DNA of 64,000 nucleotides from an uncultured Saprospiraceae bacterium. Its GTDB lineage: Bacteria; Bacteroidota; Bacteroidia; Chitinophagales; Saprospiraceae. The first letter of the stretch is position 1. Each line of letters starts with the position of its first letter. Below are positions 7,813 through 16,783 of this stretch, piece by piece. The translations under genes and the position numbers were made by a program. Location of the stretch: NCBI GenBank assembly GCA_937926205.1, contig CALEYL010000054.1, positions 1 to 64,000 of the forward strand, given 5' to 3'. The notes below the pieces were generated by a model. That model saw only the letters and a program-made list of their open reading frames with translations. It searched no databases and was not told the DNA's origin.

Positions 7813-8568
7813 TTACGAAATTTTCTGGTGGTTAAATTGAATTACGCCTATCGATGCCAGCAGGACCAGAATCGGGTAGGTGAAATCAATTTCAAACCAG
7901 CGTTTTGCAAAATTGATCGAATCAGGGTGTTTGTGGTGGTTGTTTTGAAACAACTCGCCCATCAGCAATAACCCAATCGGTGAACTGTTGTGGGAATGGT
8001 CGCCATTGTCGAAATTCTGGTAGCCATATTTGTGGCCGCACCAGTTTACCAAAGCTCCCTGTACCGGTCCGATGAGGTAGTGAATGGGCAGCAATAGCAA
8101 CCACCATGCCGATACATCCTGGAAGAAAATCAGATATAGATAAAGCAGGGAATAAACGACGCCCCACGTGATGCGGACAATTAAGTGGTCGCCAAATTTA
8201 TCCATAGCATTCCATACAGGCAGGTTTTTGATAAACTGTGTATCCGGTATGCGAATGCCTTGTACAAATTCATTGTAGATGTCGCGTGTCTTCATCATCA
8301 TCTGGAAAACATCCTTAAAAAAGTGTGGCGAATGCGGATCGTTTTCAGTATCGCTGTAAGCGTGGTGCATCCGGTGCATTACCGCATAGGCTCTTGGTAT
8401 CAGGAAAGAAGATCCCTGAAACATCCAGGTCAGGAAATAAAAGACTTTCTCCGTTATTTTTCCCATGCTGAACATTTGATGAGATGCGTAGCGGTGAAGA
8501 AAAGCGGTGTGGAAAAACAAAGAGAGAAACCAATGCGCAAAAAAGAAAATGATAATTAACCAAAACAT
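7813..8568 (-). CDS. Membrane fatty-acid (acyl-CoA type) desaturase within the leu operon
   Basis: A 251-residue integral membrane di-iron desaturase of the stearoyl-CoA/acyl-lipid delta-9 type. The histidine boxes are visible: HRYASH (25-30), HRMHH (65-69) followed by ENDPHSPH, and a C-terminal box NNHHKHPDS (209-217), with GDHSHNSS upstream. Hydrophobic stretches lie at about 1-20, 42-58, 133-170 and 230-245. It needs O2 and an electron donor not encoded nearby. It sits 53 nt after leuC and 11 nt before leuD on the same strand, so it should be co-transcribed. Its substrate is unknown. A link to leucine-derived iso-branched fatty acids is attractive but inferred. Confidence 0.88.
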   Translation of the reverse strand: MFWLIIIFFFAHWFLSLFFHTAFLHRYASHQMFSMGKITEKVFYFLTWMFQGSSFLIPRAYAVMHRMHHAYSDTENDPHSPHFFKDVFQMMMKTRDIYNEFVQGIRIPDTQFIKNLPVWNAMDKFGDHLIVRITWGVVYSLLYLYLIFFQDVSAWWLLLLPIHYLIGPVQGALVNWCGHKYGYQNFDNGDHSHNSSPIGLLLMGELFQNNHHKHPDSINFAKRWFEIDFTYPILVLLASIGVIQFNHQKIS

Positions 8569-8621
8569 AAAGGTTGTTAATTTGAGTTGTTAAAATGAAG
8601 ATAGAACAAAATTTAGTCGCA

Positions 8622-10010
8622 TTAGTTAAATGGGTACTCTTCACGGACATCAATAATTTTTCCGGCTATGGCTGTGGCAGCTGCCATCAGGGGACTTGCA
8701 AGGATGGTGCGCGCACCCTGGCCTTGTCTGCCTTCGAAATTTCTGTTGGAGGTTGAAACGCAATATTCACCCCGTGGTATTTTGTCTTCATTCATTCCAA
8801 GGCATGCCGAACAACCGGGTTCGCGCAAATCGAAACCGGCCTCCCGGAAAATAAGATCCAGTTGTTCGGCTTTGGCTTGCGCTTCCACCTGCTTAGAACC
8901 AGGTACAATCATGACGTTTACATTCGGTGCTTTTTTCTTGCCTTTCACATAAGCGGCCACGATGCGCAGGTCTTCGATTCGGGAATTGGTACAACTGCCG
9001 ATAAAGACGTGGTTGATGGTTTTACCCAGCAATTGTTCACCGGGCGCCAGTCCCATATATTCCAACGCTTTGGAAAAACTGTTGCCGTCTTCATCGGGTA
9101 TGGATTCGTTGACCTGTATGCCCATGCCCGGATTGGTGCCGTAAGTAAGCATGGGACCAATGTCTTCAGCCCGAAAGTGGTATTCTTTATCAAAAACAAC
9201 CTCGGGATCTGTGTAAAGAGCGCTCCATTGCGCACAGGCTTTGTCCCAGGCAGCGCCTGACGGGGCAAATTTCCGGCCTTTTATGTATTCGATGGTCGTT
9301 TCATCCGGGGCAATCAATCCACCACGGGCGCCCATTTCGATGCTCATGTTGCAGATGGTCATCCGCGCTTCCATGGACAAAGCCCGGATCGCTTCACCAG
9401 CGTATTCAACAAAATAGCCTGTTCCGCCGGCAGCAGTGAGTTTGGAAATGATGTACAGGATGATGTCTTTTGCCAGAACGCCTTTCGGCAATACGCCATC
9501 GACATTGATGCGCATCTGCTTCGGTTTTTCCTGCAGCAAACATTGTGTCGCCATAACCTGCTCAACCTGGCTTGTGCCAATCCCGAATGCGATGCATCCA
9601 AATGCGCCGTGTGTAGAAGTATGGCTGTCGCCGCAAACAATGGTCATACCTGGCTGCGTTATGCCCAGTTCCGGACCAATTACATGCACAATGCCCTGGT
9701 ATTCATGCCCCAATCCGTACAATTCGATGCCGAATTTTTTGCAATTTTCGGTCAAACGATCCACCTGAAAACGCGAAAGCTCTTCCCGGATGGGCAGGTG
9801 TTGGTTGATGGTTGGAACATTGTGATCTGCCGTAGCGATGGTTTGAGCCGGACGGAATACCGGAATGCCCCGTTTTTCCAATCCGGCAAAAGCCTGTGGA
9901 CTGGTCACCTCATGTATGAAATGGCGGTCAATGTAAAAGACATCCATATTGCCCTGTGCTTTTGCAACAATATGGGCATTCCAAATCTTATCAAATAATG
10001 TATTTGGCAT
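8622..10010 (-). CDS. leuC: 3-isopropylmalate dehydratase large subunit
   Basis: A 462-residue [4Fe-4S] aconitase-family subunit that, with LeuD, converts 2-isopropylmalate to 3-isopropylmalate. Seen: GDSHTSTHGAFG, the first cluster cysteine in IGSCTNSRIEDL, and the other two in PGCSACLGMN, then the C-terminal RNFEGRQG motif. The length is typical for LeuC. The start is the ATG at 10010, 32 nt after the leuA stop. Firm. Confidence 0.96.
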   Translation of the reverse strand: MPNTLFDKIWNAHIVAKAQGNMDVFYIDRHFIHEVTSPQAFAGLEKRGIPVFRPAQTIATADHNVPTINQHLPIREELSRFQVDRLTENCKKFGIELYGLGHEYQGIVHVIGPELGITQPGMTIVCGDSHTSTHGAFGCIAFGIGTSQVEQVMATQCLLQEKPKQMRINVDGVLPKGVLAKDIILYIISKLTAAGGTGYFVEYAGEAIRALSMEARMTICNMSIEMGARGGLIAPDETTIEYIKGRKFAPSGAAWDKACAQWSALYTDPEVVFDKEYHFRAEDIGPMLTYGTNPGMGIQVNESIPDEDGNSFSKALEYMGLAPGEQLLGKTINHVFIGSCTNSRIEDLRIVAAYVKGKKKAPNVNVMIVPGSKQVEAQAKAEQLDLIFREAGFDLREPGCSACLGMNEDKIPRGEYCVSTSNRNFEGRQGQGARTILASPLMAAATAIAGKIIDVREEYPFN

Positions 10011-10042
10011 TACGCTTAAGGCTTATTGTATGAAGTGAGCAA

Positions 10043-11206
10043 TCAGGCTATCGTTGCAAATTCTTTGGTGATGATTTCAGTAAGATCCGCATCACCGACC
10101 TCTTTTTTGTGATCGGCTACAACGAGAAAGCGCTGGTATATGATGTCCAGTTCATCTTTGCTAAGGTCGTATCCGATGGTTTTGGCGCGATAGGCAATGG
10201 CTGCACGTCCGCTTCTGGCTGTCAGTACAATTTTGGAATGGTCAACACCTACATCAAGCGGGTTGATGATTTCATACGTTTCGCGCATTTTGATCACCCC
10301 ATCCTGATGGATGCCGGAAGAGTGGGCAAAAGCGTTGGCGCCAACAATGGCTTTATTGGGTTGTACGGGCATGCCCATGCGTTCAGAAACCATTTGGCTG
10401 GTCAGGTTGAGCAGCTTGGTCTGGATATTGGTGACGCAGTTTAGGTCCGGATGCTGACGCAAAATCATCACCACTTCTTCCAGGGAAGTGTTTCCGGCGC
10501 GTTCGCCAATGCCATTTATGGTGCATTCCACCTGACGCGCGCCGTGCTGAACGCCGGCAATAGAATTGGCCGTAGCCAGTCCGAGGTCATTGTGGCAATG
10601 CGTAGACAAAATGGCTTTGTGTATGCCTTTTACGTTTTCTTTCAGATAACCAATTTTGGCCCCGTATTCTTCCGGGAGGCAATAGCCTGTGGTATCCGGA
10701 ATGTTCAATACGGTCGCACCGGCAGCAAGAACTGCTTCCAGAACCCTGGCCAAATATTCATTTTCGGTTCTGCCGGCATCTTCTGCGTAAAACTCTACGT
10801 CTTCCGTAAAACTTTTCGCATATTTAACGGCAGCAACGGCACGTTCTATGATGGCTTCCTGCGTACTGCGCAATTTGTGGCGAATGTGCATGTCGGAAGT
10901 ACCAATGCCAGTGTGTATGCGAGCCCTGCGGGCGTATTTAAGCGCTTCCGCAGCGACTTCAATATCGCGTTCTACAGCTCTTGAAAGTCCGCAGATGATG
11001 GGTTCGGTGACCGCTTTGCAGATGTCAGAAACAGATTTGAAGTCACCAGGGCTTGAAACCGGGAAGCCGGCTTCGATGATGTCAACGCCCAACTTTTCGA
11101 GTTGCTGTGCGATTTCAATTTTCTGGTCAGCGTTCAATTTGCAGCCCGGCACTTGCTCTCCATCGCGAAGAGTGGTGTCAAAGATAAAAATTTGGTTATC
11201 AGCCAT
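10043..11206 (-). CDS. leuA: 2-isopropylmalate synthase (short form)
   Basis: Catalyses condensation of acetyl-CoA with 2-oxoisovalerate, the first committed step of leucine synthesis. Seen: FDTTLRDGEQVPG (residues 9-21), the metal-binding HCHNDLGLA, and GNTSLEEV. From the ATG at 11206 the protein is 387 residues. It ends soon after the catalytic barrel and linker, so it lacks the long C-terminal leucine-binding regulatory domain of about 510-residue LeuA proteins. Feedback inhibition may therefore differ. The frame is open upstream to 11281 (M-I-S-N-L-I-L...), but homology-like sequence begins at MADNQ and a -7-like box lies inside that extension, so I prefer 11206. Citramalate or homocitrate synthase is unlikely given the operon. 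Confidence 0.9.
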   Translation of the reverse strand: MADNQIFIFDTTLRDGEQVPGCKLNADQKIEIAQQLEKLGVDIIEAGFPVSSPGDFKSVSDICKAVTEPIICGLSRAVERDIEVAAEALKYARRARIHTGIGTSDMHIRHKLRSTQEAIIERAVAAVKYAKSFTEDVEFYAEDAGRTENEYLARVLEAVLAAGATVLNIPDTTGYCLPEEYGAKIGYLKENVKGIHKAILSTHCHNDLGLATANSIAGVQHGARQVECTINGIGERAGNTSLEEVVMILRQHPDLNCVTNIQTKLLNLTSQMVSERMGMPVQPNKAIVGANAFAHSSGIHQDGVIKMRETYEIINPLDVGVDHSKIVLTARSGRAAIAYRAKTIGYDLSKDELDIIYQRFLVVADHKKEVGDADLTEIITKEFATIA

Positions 11207-11245
11207 AGCTTGATGTTTGGAATACGTTACTAAGTTTGCAGCCAT

Positions 11246-11253
11246 CAAAATTA
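11246..11253 (-). promoter_or_regulatory. Candidate -7 box (TAATTTTG) for the leu operon
   Basis: Minus-strand TAATTTTG matches TAnnTTTG and lies 40 nt upstream of the preferred leuA ATG (11206). The nearest TTTG upstream is 25 nt away, longer than the ideal 19-21. Confidence 0.3.
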
Positions 11254-11365
11254 AGTTCGAGATCATGGCTCCTGAAATCAAAAAAGCCCCTTAGTACAAG
11301 CGTGCATCGAATGGTTTTTGGGCTATTTGATTGTTTTTTAATTACTTGTGTAATGCTCAACTACA

Positions 11366-12922
11366 ATGCCTAAACAGAAAACAGATGATTTGATTCAGTT
11401 GATCCGCTCGCTTAGCCGGGCTGAAAAAAGGCATTTTCGGCTTTTTGTCGGTCGCAACCAGTCTTCCGATGACATTCTTTTTTTGCAGTTGTTCGATTTT
11501 CTGGAACGCCATAAAGATTACGACGAAGATTTGATCATCAAGCGTATTCCTGCGATTAAAAAAAGTCAGCTGTCCAACCTTAAAGCACACCTGTACAAGC
11601 AGTTACTGACAAGTCTGCGCCTTCTGAACAAAAACTACAACGAAGACATCCAGATTCGGGAAATGATAGATTGCGCCCGCGTTCTGTACAACAAGGGGCT
11701 TTACCGGCAGGCTCTGGACATGCTTGACAAGGTGAAGATCAGGGCCATGAAAGGAAAGTTTCACGTTCAGGCCATGGAAATTGTCGAATTTGAAAAACTG
11801 ATTGAATCCCAATATATTACCCGCAGCTTCGACGGGCGGGCCGAAGAGTTGACCGCACAAGCCAACCGGCTCACTGATATGCTGGTGCAGACCAATCGCT
11901 TTTCCAACCTGGCATTACAACTTTACGGACTTTACCTTAAGGTTGGATACGTTCGCAGTGAAAAAGACTACCGCCTGGTCCGGGAGTTTTTTTATTCCAA
12001 TTTACCGAACACTAATTACGACAAACTGGACTTTTGGGGCAAAATCTATTACTGCCAGGCTTTTACCTGGTATCATCATACGACACAGGAGTTTACCTAC
12101 GGATACCGCTATGCGCAAAAATGGACGGATTTATTTGAGGCTAACCCTGAAATGAAGCTGATCAATCCATCCCTTTATCTGAAAGGCCTGCACAACCTGC
12201 TGACCAGTTTATTCAACCTGCTGCATTACAGCCGGTTTGTAGAAGTATTGGAGCAATTGCATGCTTTTCCGGAGACACAGGACATATCCGAGCAAAAAAA
12301 CATAGAGGGAACCTACCATCTTTTTCGATACATCCACATCATTCAGAAGCATTTTATGGAAGGCACGTTCAGCGACGGCCTTGCTTTGGTTCCCGGGTTG
12401 CAATCTATCATTGACGAAGACGAATACAATTGGGACCACCACCGCGTGCTCGTTTTTTACTACCGCATCGCCTGTATGTATTTTGGAAGCGGCGATTTCG
12501 GCAATGCCATTCACTATCTCAACCTCATCATCAATCAAAAGAATCCGGACTACCGCGAAGACATTCAGTGCTTTGCGAGAATCCTGAATCTGATTGCTCA
12601 TTTTGAACTTGGTAATGCGCAATTGGTGGAATATCAGATTAAATCGGTCTACCGCTTCCTCTTGAAAATGGAAGACCTGCACGAGGTTCAAAAAGAAATC
12701 TTCCGCTTTCTGAGGCGAACTCCCCGAATGCGGGCCAGCGAAATGAAGCAGGAATTCATTTCGCTGAAAGAAAAACTGGTACGCATAGAGCGGGAGCCTT
12801 ACGAACGACGCCCTTTCCTTTATCTGGACATCATCTCGTGGCTGGAAAGTAAAATTGAAAACCGTTCTGTGCAATCAGTGGTACAGGATAAGTTTCTGAA
12901 AAGGCAACAGCGGGGGCATTAG
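11366..12922 (+). CDS. Conserved helical-repeat protein of unknown function
   Basis: A 518-residue soluble protein without a signal peptide. The first 90 residues are a charged helical region (SLSRAEKRHFRLF, QLFDFLERHKDYDE, KSQLSNLKAHLYKQLL). The rest looks like degenerate TPR-type alpha-alpha repeats with paired aromatic/Leu positions, for example RVLYNKGLYRQALDMLDK and ACMYFGSGDFGNAIHYLN. I recognise it only as a Bacteroidota-type hypothetical; no enzymatic motif is seen. It is divergent from leuA (160 bp apart) and convergent with the TonB-dependent receptor, only 18 nt from its stop. Confidence 0.75.
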   Translation: MPKQKTDDLIQLIRSLSRAEKRHFRLFVGRNQSSDDILFLQLFDFLERHKDYDEDLIIKRIPAIKKSQLSNLKAHLYKQLLTSLRLLNKNYNEDIQIREMIDCARVLYNKGLYRQALDMLDKVKIRAMKGKFHVQAMEIVEFEKLIESQYITRSFDGRAEELTAQANRLTDMLVQTNRFSNLALQLYGLYLKVGYVRSEKDYRLVREFFYSNLPNTNYDKLDFWGKIYYCQAFTWYHHTTQEFTYGYRYAQKWTDLFEANPEMKLINPSLYLKGLHNLLTSLFNLLHYSRFVEVLEQLHAFPETQDISEQKNIEGTYHLFRYIHIIQKHFMEGTFSDGLALVPGLQSIIDEDEYNWDHHRVLVFYYRIACMYFGSGDFGNAIHYLNLIINQKNPDYREDIQCFARILNLIAHFELGNAQLVEYQIKSVYRFLLKMEDLHEVQKEIFRFLRRTPRMRASEMKQEFISLKEKLVRIEREPYERRPFLYLDIISWLESKIENRSVQSVVQDKFLKRQQRGH

Positions 12923-12940
12923 CCGTAGATTCGGTTATTC

Positions 12941-15196
12941 TTAAAAAAACAAAGTAAACGATGCACGTCCAAAAAAGGGCGTACCCGGCGTAAAATGGAT
13001 TTCTTCCACGGGGTCAACTTCGTCAAATAAACGGCTTTCTGTAGCAAACTGCGTCTCTTTCCATTTCGTATTCAGCAGATTTTGCAGGTTGAGGCCGACT
13101 TCCCATGTTTTTTTCGTGTAATTGAGTTGAAGGTCAGCAACGAAATAGCCTTTTGCCGCTATCGAATTGTCTTCATTGGCCGGACGCGTGGTGATGCAAC
13201 GGTAGCGCAACGATCCGTTGAATCCTTTTGGGCCAACCAGGGTTAAACCGCCGACGGTTGTAAAAATTGGCGCCAAAGGGAGATGGTTTTCACCTTCTGC
13301 GGCGTCAAGGGAGCGGGGTTTGGCCCAGTTGAGGTCAATGTCGGCAAACAAGCGGTTGCTGATCTGATACCTTGCTGAAAAGTCGATTCCGTAACGCTGT
13401 GAACGCCCACTGGGTTCTACAACGCCGGCATCGCCAACATAAACAAACTCCTGCTCCAGCCAGAGGTACCACAATGCCGAATTGATTAATAATCGCGGAA
13501 TGGGCTTCCATATCAGGCCCAGGTCAGAGCCGTAAGCAGCAGGTAGTATGTCTTTACCACCTTGTGAAACCACAACGCGGGTATCATTGGAATGAAAGCC
13601 CTTGCCTGTATTCAGGAAAAACCGGAGTTGCTGATTGTGCGTGTAATAGACGTTTATTTTAGGGGATATGGCGCCCGAACCGGCCCTGCTTTTCTGATCT
13701 TCCTTCAGGTGGTCGGTGTAGGCGTTGTTGAAATAATCATACCGCAACCCGATATTGAGGGCAAAACGCCGCGAGAGCTGGATGTTTTTATCTGCATAGA
13801 CTGCAATATTGGCTTCCTGAACATTGCCAAACTGAACGCGCTCTTTGGTAAATGTCCGGTTTTGGGTTTTGGAAAGTTCCACATCTGAAATGAGATCCTG
13901 GCGATATTGGATGCCCAGCGTTGTATTTCCGGAAAACTTGCCGATTCCGGACGGAAAATTGTAACTGCCGTTGTATCCAAACAAACTCCGGCCTTCTTTC
14001 TGGCGAATTTGATCGCCATTGACGGGATCTTCCAGAAAAAATGTAAAATTGGAATAGAGCTCAAAATTGTATCTGGAATAAAAAATCTGGTTTTTGATCA
14101 ATCCGCCTCCGGGCGTTTGGGTGAGCAGCTGCGCGTTGAAGTTCGTACGCGATGTTTCTCCGCCTTCGTTATCATCTATAGCCCCGAAAAAGGAGATCTG
14201 GCCTGCGTCGACGGCACGCTCGGGGATTTGGCCAGAGTGATCCCAGCGCGACCAGAAATGTGAGCCGCTTATACTGAGGTTTGAACTGGATGAAATTTCC
14301 CCGCTGTATCGCCCCTGAATATTGGCCCGATTAAAATACTGAGGCGCGTCAAAATAGCTGTCTGAATAACTGTATTCACCAGCTATGTAAGCGAATTGCC
14401 CTTTCTCACGGAGGTTTTGCCCCAGGAGGTTGATGCCGGTAACAGCACGCAGGGTATTGTATTGTCCCGCCTCAATTTTTGTAAAATTGCGATCGAGTGT
14501 TTCTTTGGTCTTAAAATTCACCCAACCTGCAGTAGTAAAATTACCCTTGTCGGCTTGATAGGGGCCTTTTTCAAAATTGACCGCTTCTACCAATTCGGGA
14601 ATGACAAAATGCAGGTCTGCGTAACCCTGACCATGCGCATGAGAAACCATATTGACCGGCATGCCATCCACGGTTAGCTGAATGTCCGTACCGTGGTCGA
14701 TGTCAAACCCCCTTAAGAATATCTGCTCTGCTTTGCCACCGCCTGCATGCTGGCCCATGAAAAGTCCGGGGACCATTCGCAATATTTCCTGTGAGTTTAC
14801 AACAGGGCGCAGTTTGATGTCAATTTTTTTGATGTTTTGCTGATTGTGTGCATTGAAGGAACGAACAACCACTGTTTCGAGGTCAACGAAACTTTCACTC
14901 AGGCTGACTTTAATGAGGGTAGTTTTACCATCCGTAATAGTCACTTTTTCCTGAACAGTTTCGTAACCGAGGAGTGAAATGGTGAAAGTTGCCTCTCCCT
15001 GCGGTATCCCTCTGAGCATAAAGCGCCCTGCCTCTCCACTAGAGGTACCCAGATCGGTGTTCTCAATATAAATTTCCGCATCGCTAAGCGGTTTTTGGGT
15101 ACCCGCATCGTAAATGACGCCTTCCAAATCGCCGGTTTGGGCAAAAACAAATGCAGGAATGGCAAAAAAAGCAAGAATAAAGTTTAACTGCTTCAT
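12941..15196 (-). CDS. TonB-dependent outer-membrane receptor
   Basis: A 751-residue receptor for energised uptake across the outer membrane. Domain order from the ATG at 15196: signal peptide (residues 1-19, ending FVFAQ), a carboxypeptidase-regulatory-like (CarboxypepD_reg) domain about 22-95, a plug domain about 110-235, and a 22-strand barrel to the end, finishing with the typical Phe-rich last strand (ASFTLFF). The plug has an unusual His-containing segment, VSHAHGQGYADLHF. No SusD partner, siderophore or cobalamin genes are adjacent, so the substrate is unknown; a metal complex is one possibility. An upstream in-frame extension to 15292 lacks signal-peptide character and is rejected. 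An 8-bp inverted repeat lies 88 nt upstream. Confidence 0.88.
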   Translation of the reverse strand: MKQLNFILAFFAIPAFVFAQTGDLEGVIYDAGTQKPLSDAEIYIENTDLGTSSGEAGRFMLRGIPQGEATFTISLLGYETVQEKVTITDGKTTLIKVSLSESFVDLETVVVRSFNAHNQQNIKKIDIKLRPVVNSQEILRMVPGLFMGQHAGGGKAEQIFLRGFDIDHGTDIQLTVDGMPVNMVSHAHGQGYADLHFVIPELVEAVNFEKGPYQADKGNFTTAGWVNFKTKETLDRNFTKIEAGQYNTLRAVTGINLLGQNLREKGQFAYIAGEYSYSDSYFDAPQYFNRANIQGRYSGEISSSSNLSISGSHFWSRWDHSGQIPERAVDAGQISFFGAIDDNEGGETSRTNFNAQLLTQTPGGGLIKNQIFYSRYNFELYSNFTFFLEDPVNGDQIRQKEGRSLFGYNGSYNFPSGIGKFSGNTTLGIQYRQDLISDVELSKTQNRTFTKERVQFGNVQEANIAVYADKNIQLSRRFALNIGLRYDYFNNAYTDHLKEDQKSRAGSGAISPKINVYYTHNQQLRFFLNTGKGFHSNDTRVVVSQGGKDILPAAYGSDLGLIWKPIPRLLINSALWYLWLEQEFVYVGDAGVVEPSGRSQRYGIDFSARYQISNRLFADIDLNWAKPRSLDAAEGENHLPLAPIFTTVGGLTLVGPKGFNGSLRYRCITTRPANEDNSIAAKGYFVADLQLNYTKKTWEVGLNLQNLLNTKWKETQFATESRLFDEVDPVEEIHFTPGTPFFGRASFTLFF

Positions 15197-15283
15197 AGTT
15201 ATCAAGTTAGAAGAAATGTCGTCGATTTGCTTCTTCTTTACATGACACCATGAACCCGGATTTGTAAGCGCAAAGAAAAGCAA

Positions 15284-15306
15284 GTCGTACAAAGATTATG
15301 TACGAC
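15284..15306. promoter_or_regulatory. Perfect 8-bp inverted repeat, operator or terminator
   Basis: GTCGTACA at 15284-15291 and TGTACGAC at 15299-15306 are separated by 7 nt. It sits 88 nt upstream of the TonB receptor start and 55 nt downstream of the SDR stop. It could be a dimeric-repressor operator for the receptor or a weak terminator for the SDR transcript. Confidence 0.4.
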
Positions 15307-15360
15307 GTTTTTCTAATTGCGGTTTGGCCACCCAACAAAAAAAGAGCCGAAAGTCAGGGG

Positions 15361-16152
15361 CTATCCTTTGGCGCGTTTTCGGATAATCCGGGACCAGACA
15401 CCCGGCAAAAAGTGTTTCAGGTAAACGGCTATGACTTCTTTTCCGCCAATCAGAAATTCTTCCTTTTCTGCTGCGATGGCGCGAACAGCCTTTTTTGCAA
15501 ACACTTCGACCGGAATGCCATTTCGGGTCTCTTCGGCCATGATGTTGTTTGGAGAGCCGTCACCTTTCAGGGCATTGACGGTCACATTGGTTTGAACATA
15601 GCCGGGGCAAATGATGCAAACTTTAATGTTGTCTTTATCAATTTCTGCCCGTAGCGTATCAAAATAGCCATGAATGGCATGTTTGGAGGCAGCATAAGCC
15701 GAACGCCCGGGAAAACCAACCTTGCCCATAACGCTGCTGATGACAACGATCATGCCGGAACGACGTGCCTGCATCAGGGGCAAAACGGCTTTCGTCAAAG
15801 CAATGGTACCGAAGTAATTTATCGCCATAATGCGTTGGTCAACCTCGAATTTGGTGTCTTTTACGTAAGCGCGTTGAGAAACCCCGGCGTTATTGACCAG
15901 AATGTCTACCTGCCCGAAGTGTGCGACAACAGCCTGAACAGCTTCGGGAATGCGGTCAAATTGAGCTACATCCAAAGGCAGGATCATTACCTGTTCGGCG
16001 CCTGTGCATTTGTTTTTAACGCGTTCCAGCTCTGCTTCGTTTCGGCTTGACAGGACCAATCGGGCGCCCTGTGCTGCAAAAACATAAGCTAAATGCTCCC
16101 CGATTCCGGAAGAAGCGCCGGTGATCCAAACGACTTTGTTTTGAAAAGACAT
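15361..16152 (-). CDS. SDR-family NAD(P)-dependent oxidoreductase
   Basis: A 263-residue classical short-chain dehydrogenase/reductase. Seen: nucleotide-binding TGASSGIGEH (11-20), NNAGVS, the active-site Ser in VVISSVMG, and the catalytic pair in SAYAASKHA. The sequence just after the nucleotide site and the C-terminus PGVWSRIIRKRAKG resemble the DHRS7-like/YqjQ group, often membrane-peripheral. The substrate cannot be deduced. The start MSFQNK at 16152 is chosen over an upstream ATG (16182) because the Rossmann strand begins at VVWITG. The gene is divergent from the SixA-like gene with 129 bp between. Confidence 0.85.
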   Translation of the reverse strand: MSFQNKVVWITGASSGIGEHLAYVFAAQGARLVLSSRNEAELERVKNKCTGAEQVMILPLDVAQFDRIPEAVQAVVAHFGQVDILVNNAGVSQRAYVKDTKFEVDQRIMAINYFGTIALTKAVLPLMQARRSGMIVVISSVMGKVGFPGRSAYAASKHAIHGYFDTLRAEIDKDNIKVCIICPGYVQTNVTVNALKGDGSPNNIMAEETRNGIPVEVFAKKAVRAIAAEKEEFLIGGKEVIAVYLKHFLPGVWSRIIRKRAKG

Positions 16153-16281
16153 AGTGAGGTGTTTGATTTGCATGAACCCCAAAGTTCTGCATCTGTCCTG
16201 AATTCCCGCTTACCTTCTCGTTTTTTTTTCTTTGCTTTGCAGAAAGCACTTAATCTGATTGATGAATTCAAATCCAATAAG

Positions 16282-16773
16282 ATGAAATCCATTTATTTCG
16301 TCCGTCATGCCAAGTCAAGTTGGGATCACCCCACACTCCGGGATATTGAACGCCCCTTGGAAGCGCGTGGCCTTAAGGATGCTCCTTTCATGGCTAAGGT
16401 GTTGAAAAACAAAGGCGTAGTTCCTGATTACTGGCTTTCCAGCCCGGCAGTCAGGGCATATTCTACAGCCCTGTTTTTTGCCGATGCTTTTGAAACGGAT
16501 CGCAGTGAGGTGCAACTTCAGCCGCGGATATATGAAGCATTTCCCGAAGACATTTTCGAAATCATCAGGAAGTTGCCGCCTGAAGCAAAAACGGTGCTGA
16601 TGTTTGGCCACAATCCGACCTGGACCAACATTGCAAACCGTTTTTCGAGAAAACATATCGACAATGTGCCGACCTGCGGTATTTTTAAAGTAGAAGCCCC
16701 TGTTGACTCCTGGCAGGATTTCAAAGCGCCGGAGGCTGTGTTGACCGAATTTCATTACCCCAAGCAATATTGA
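16282..16773 (+). CDS. SixA-like histidine phosphatase
   Basis: A 163-residue phosphoglycerate-mutase-superfamily (branch 1) phosphatase. Seen: the catalytic RHAKSSW motif (Arg8, nucleophile His9), SSPAVRAYSTA with Arg58, and the second His in FGHNP (His110). It resembles SixA, the phosphohistidine phosphatase of E. coli, by size and motifs; the real substrate in this lineage is unknown. The ATG at 16282 is chosen because the domain begins there, although the frame is open upstream. It is followed after 10 nt by the DUF4296 lipoprotein gene, so they are probably an operon. Confidence 0.85.
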   Translation: MKSIYFVRHAKSSWDHPTLRDIERPLEARGLKDAPFMAKVLKNKGVVPDYWLSSPAVRAYSTALFFADAFETDRSEVQLQPRIYEAFPEDIFEIIRKLPPEAKTVLMFGHNPTWTNIANRFSRKHIDNVPTCGIFKVEAPVDSWQDFKAPEAVLTEFHYPKQY

Positions 16774-16783
16774 TCGCATCAGC

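Noticed and set aside
11207..11281. N-terminal extension of LeuA
   Set aside because: Sequence is not LeuA-like and a -7-like box falls inside it, so the start at 11206 is preferred; retained only as a low-interest leader idea.
12209..12874. 221-codon minus-strand frame opposite the 518-residue gene
   Set aside because: Complementary shadow of a conserved coding frame; no promoter or family features.
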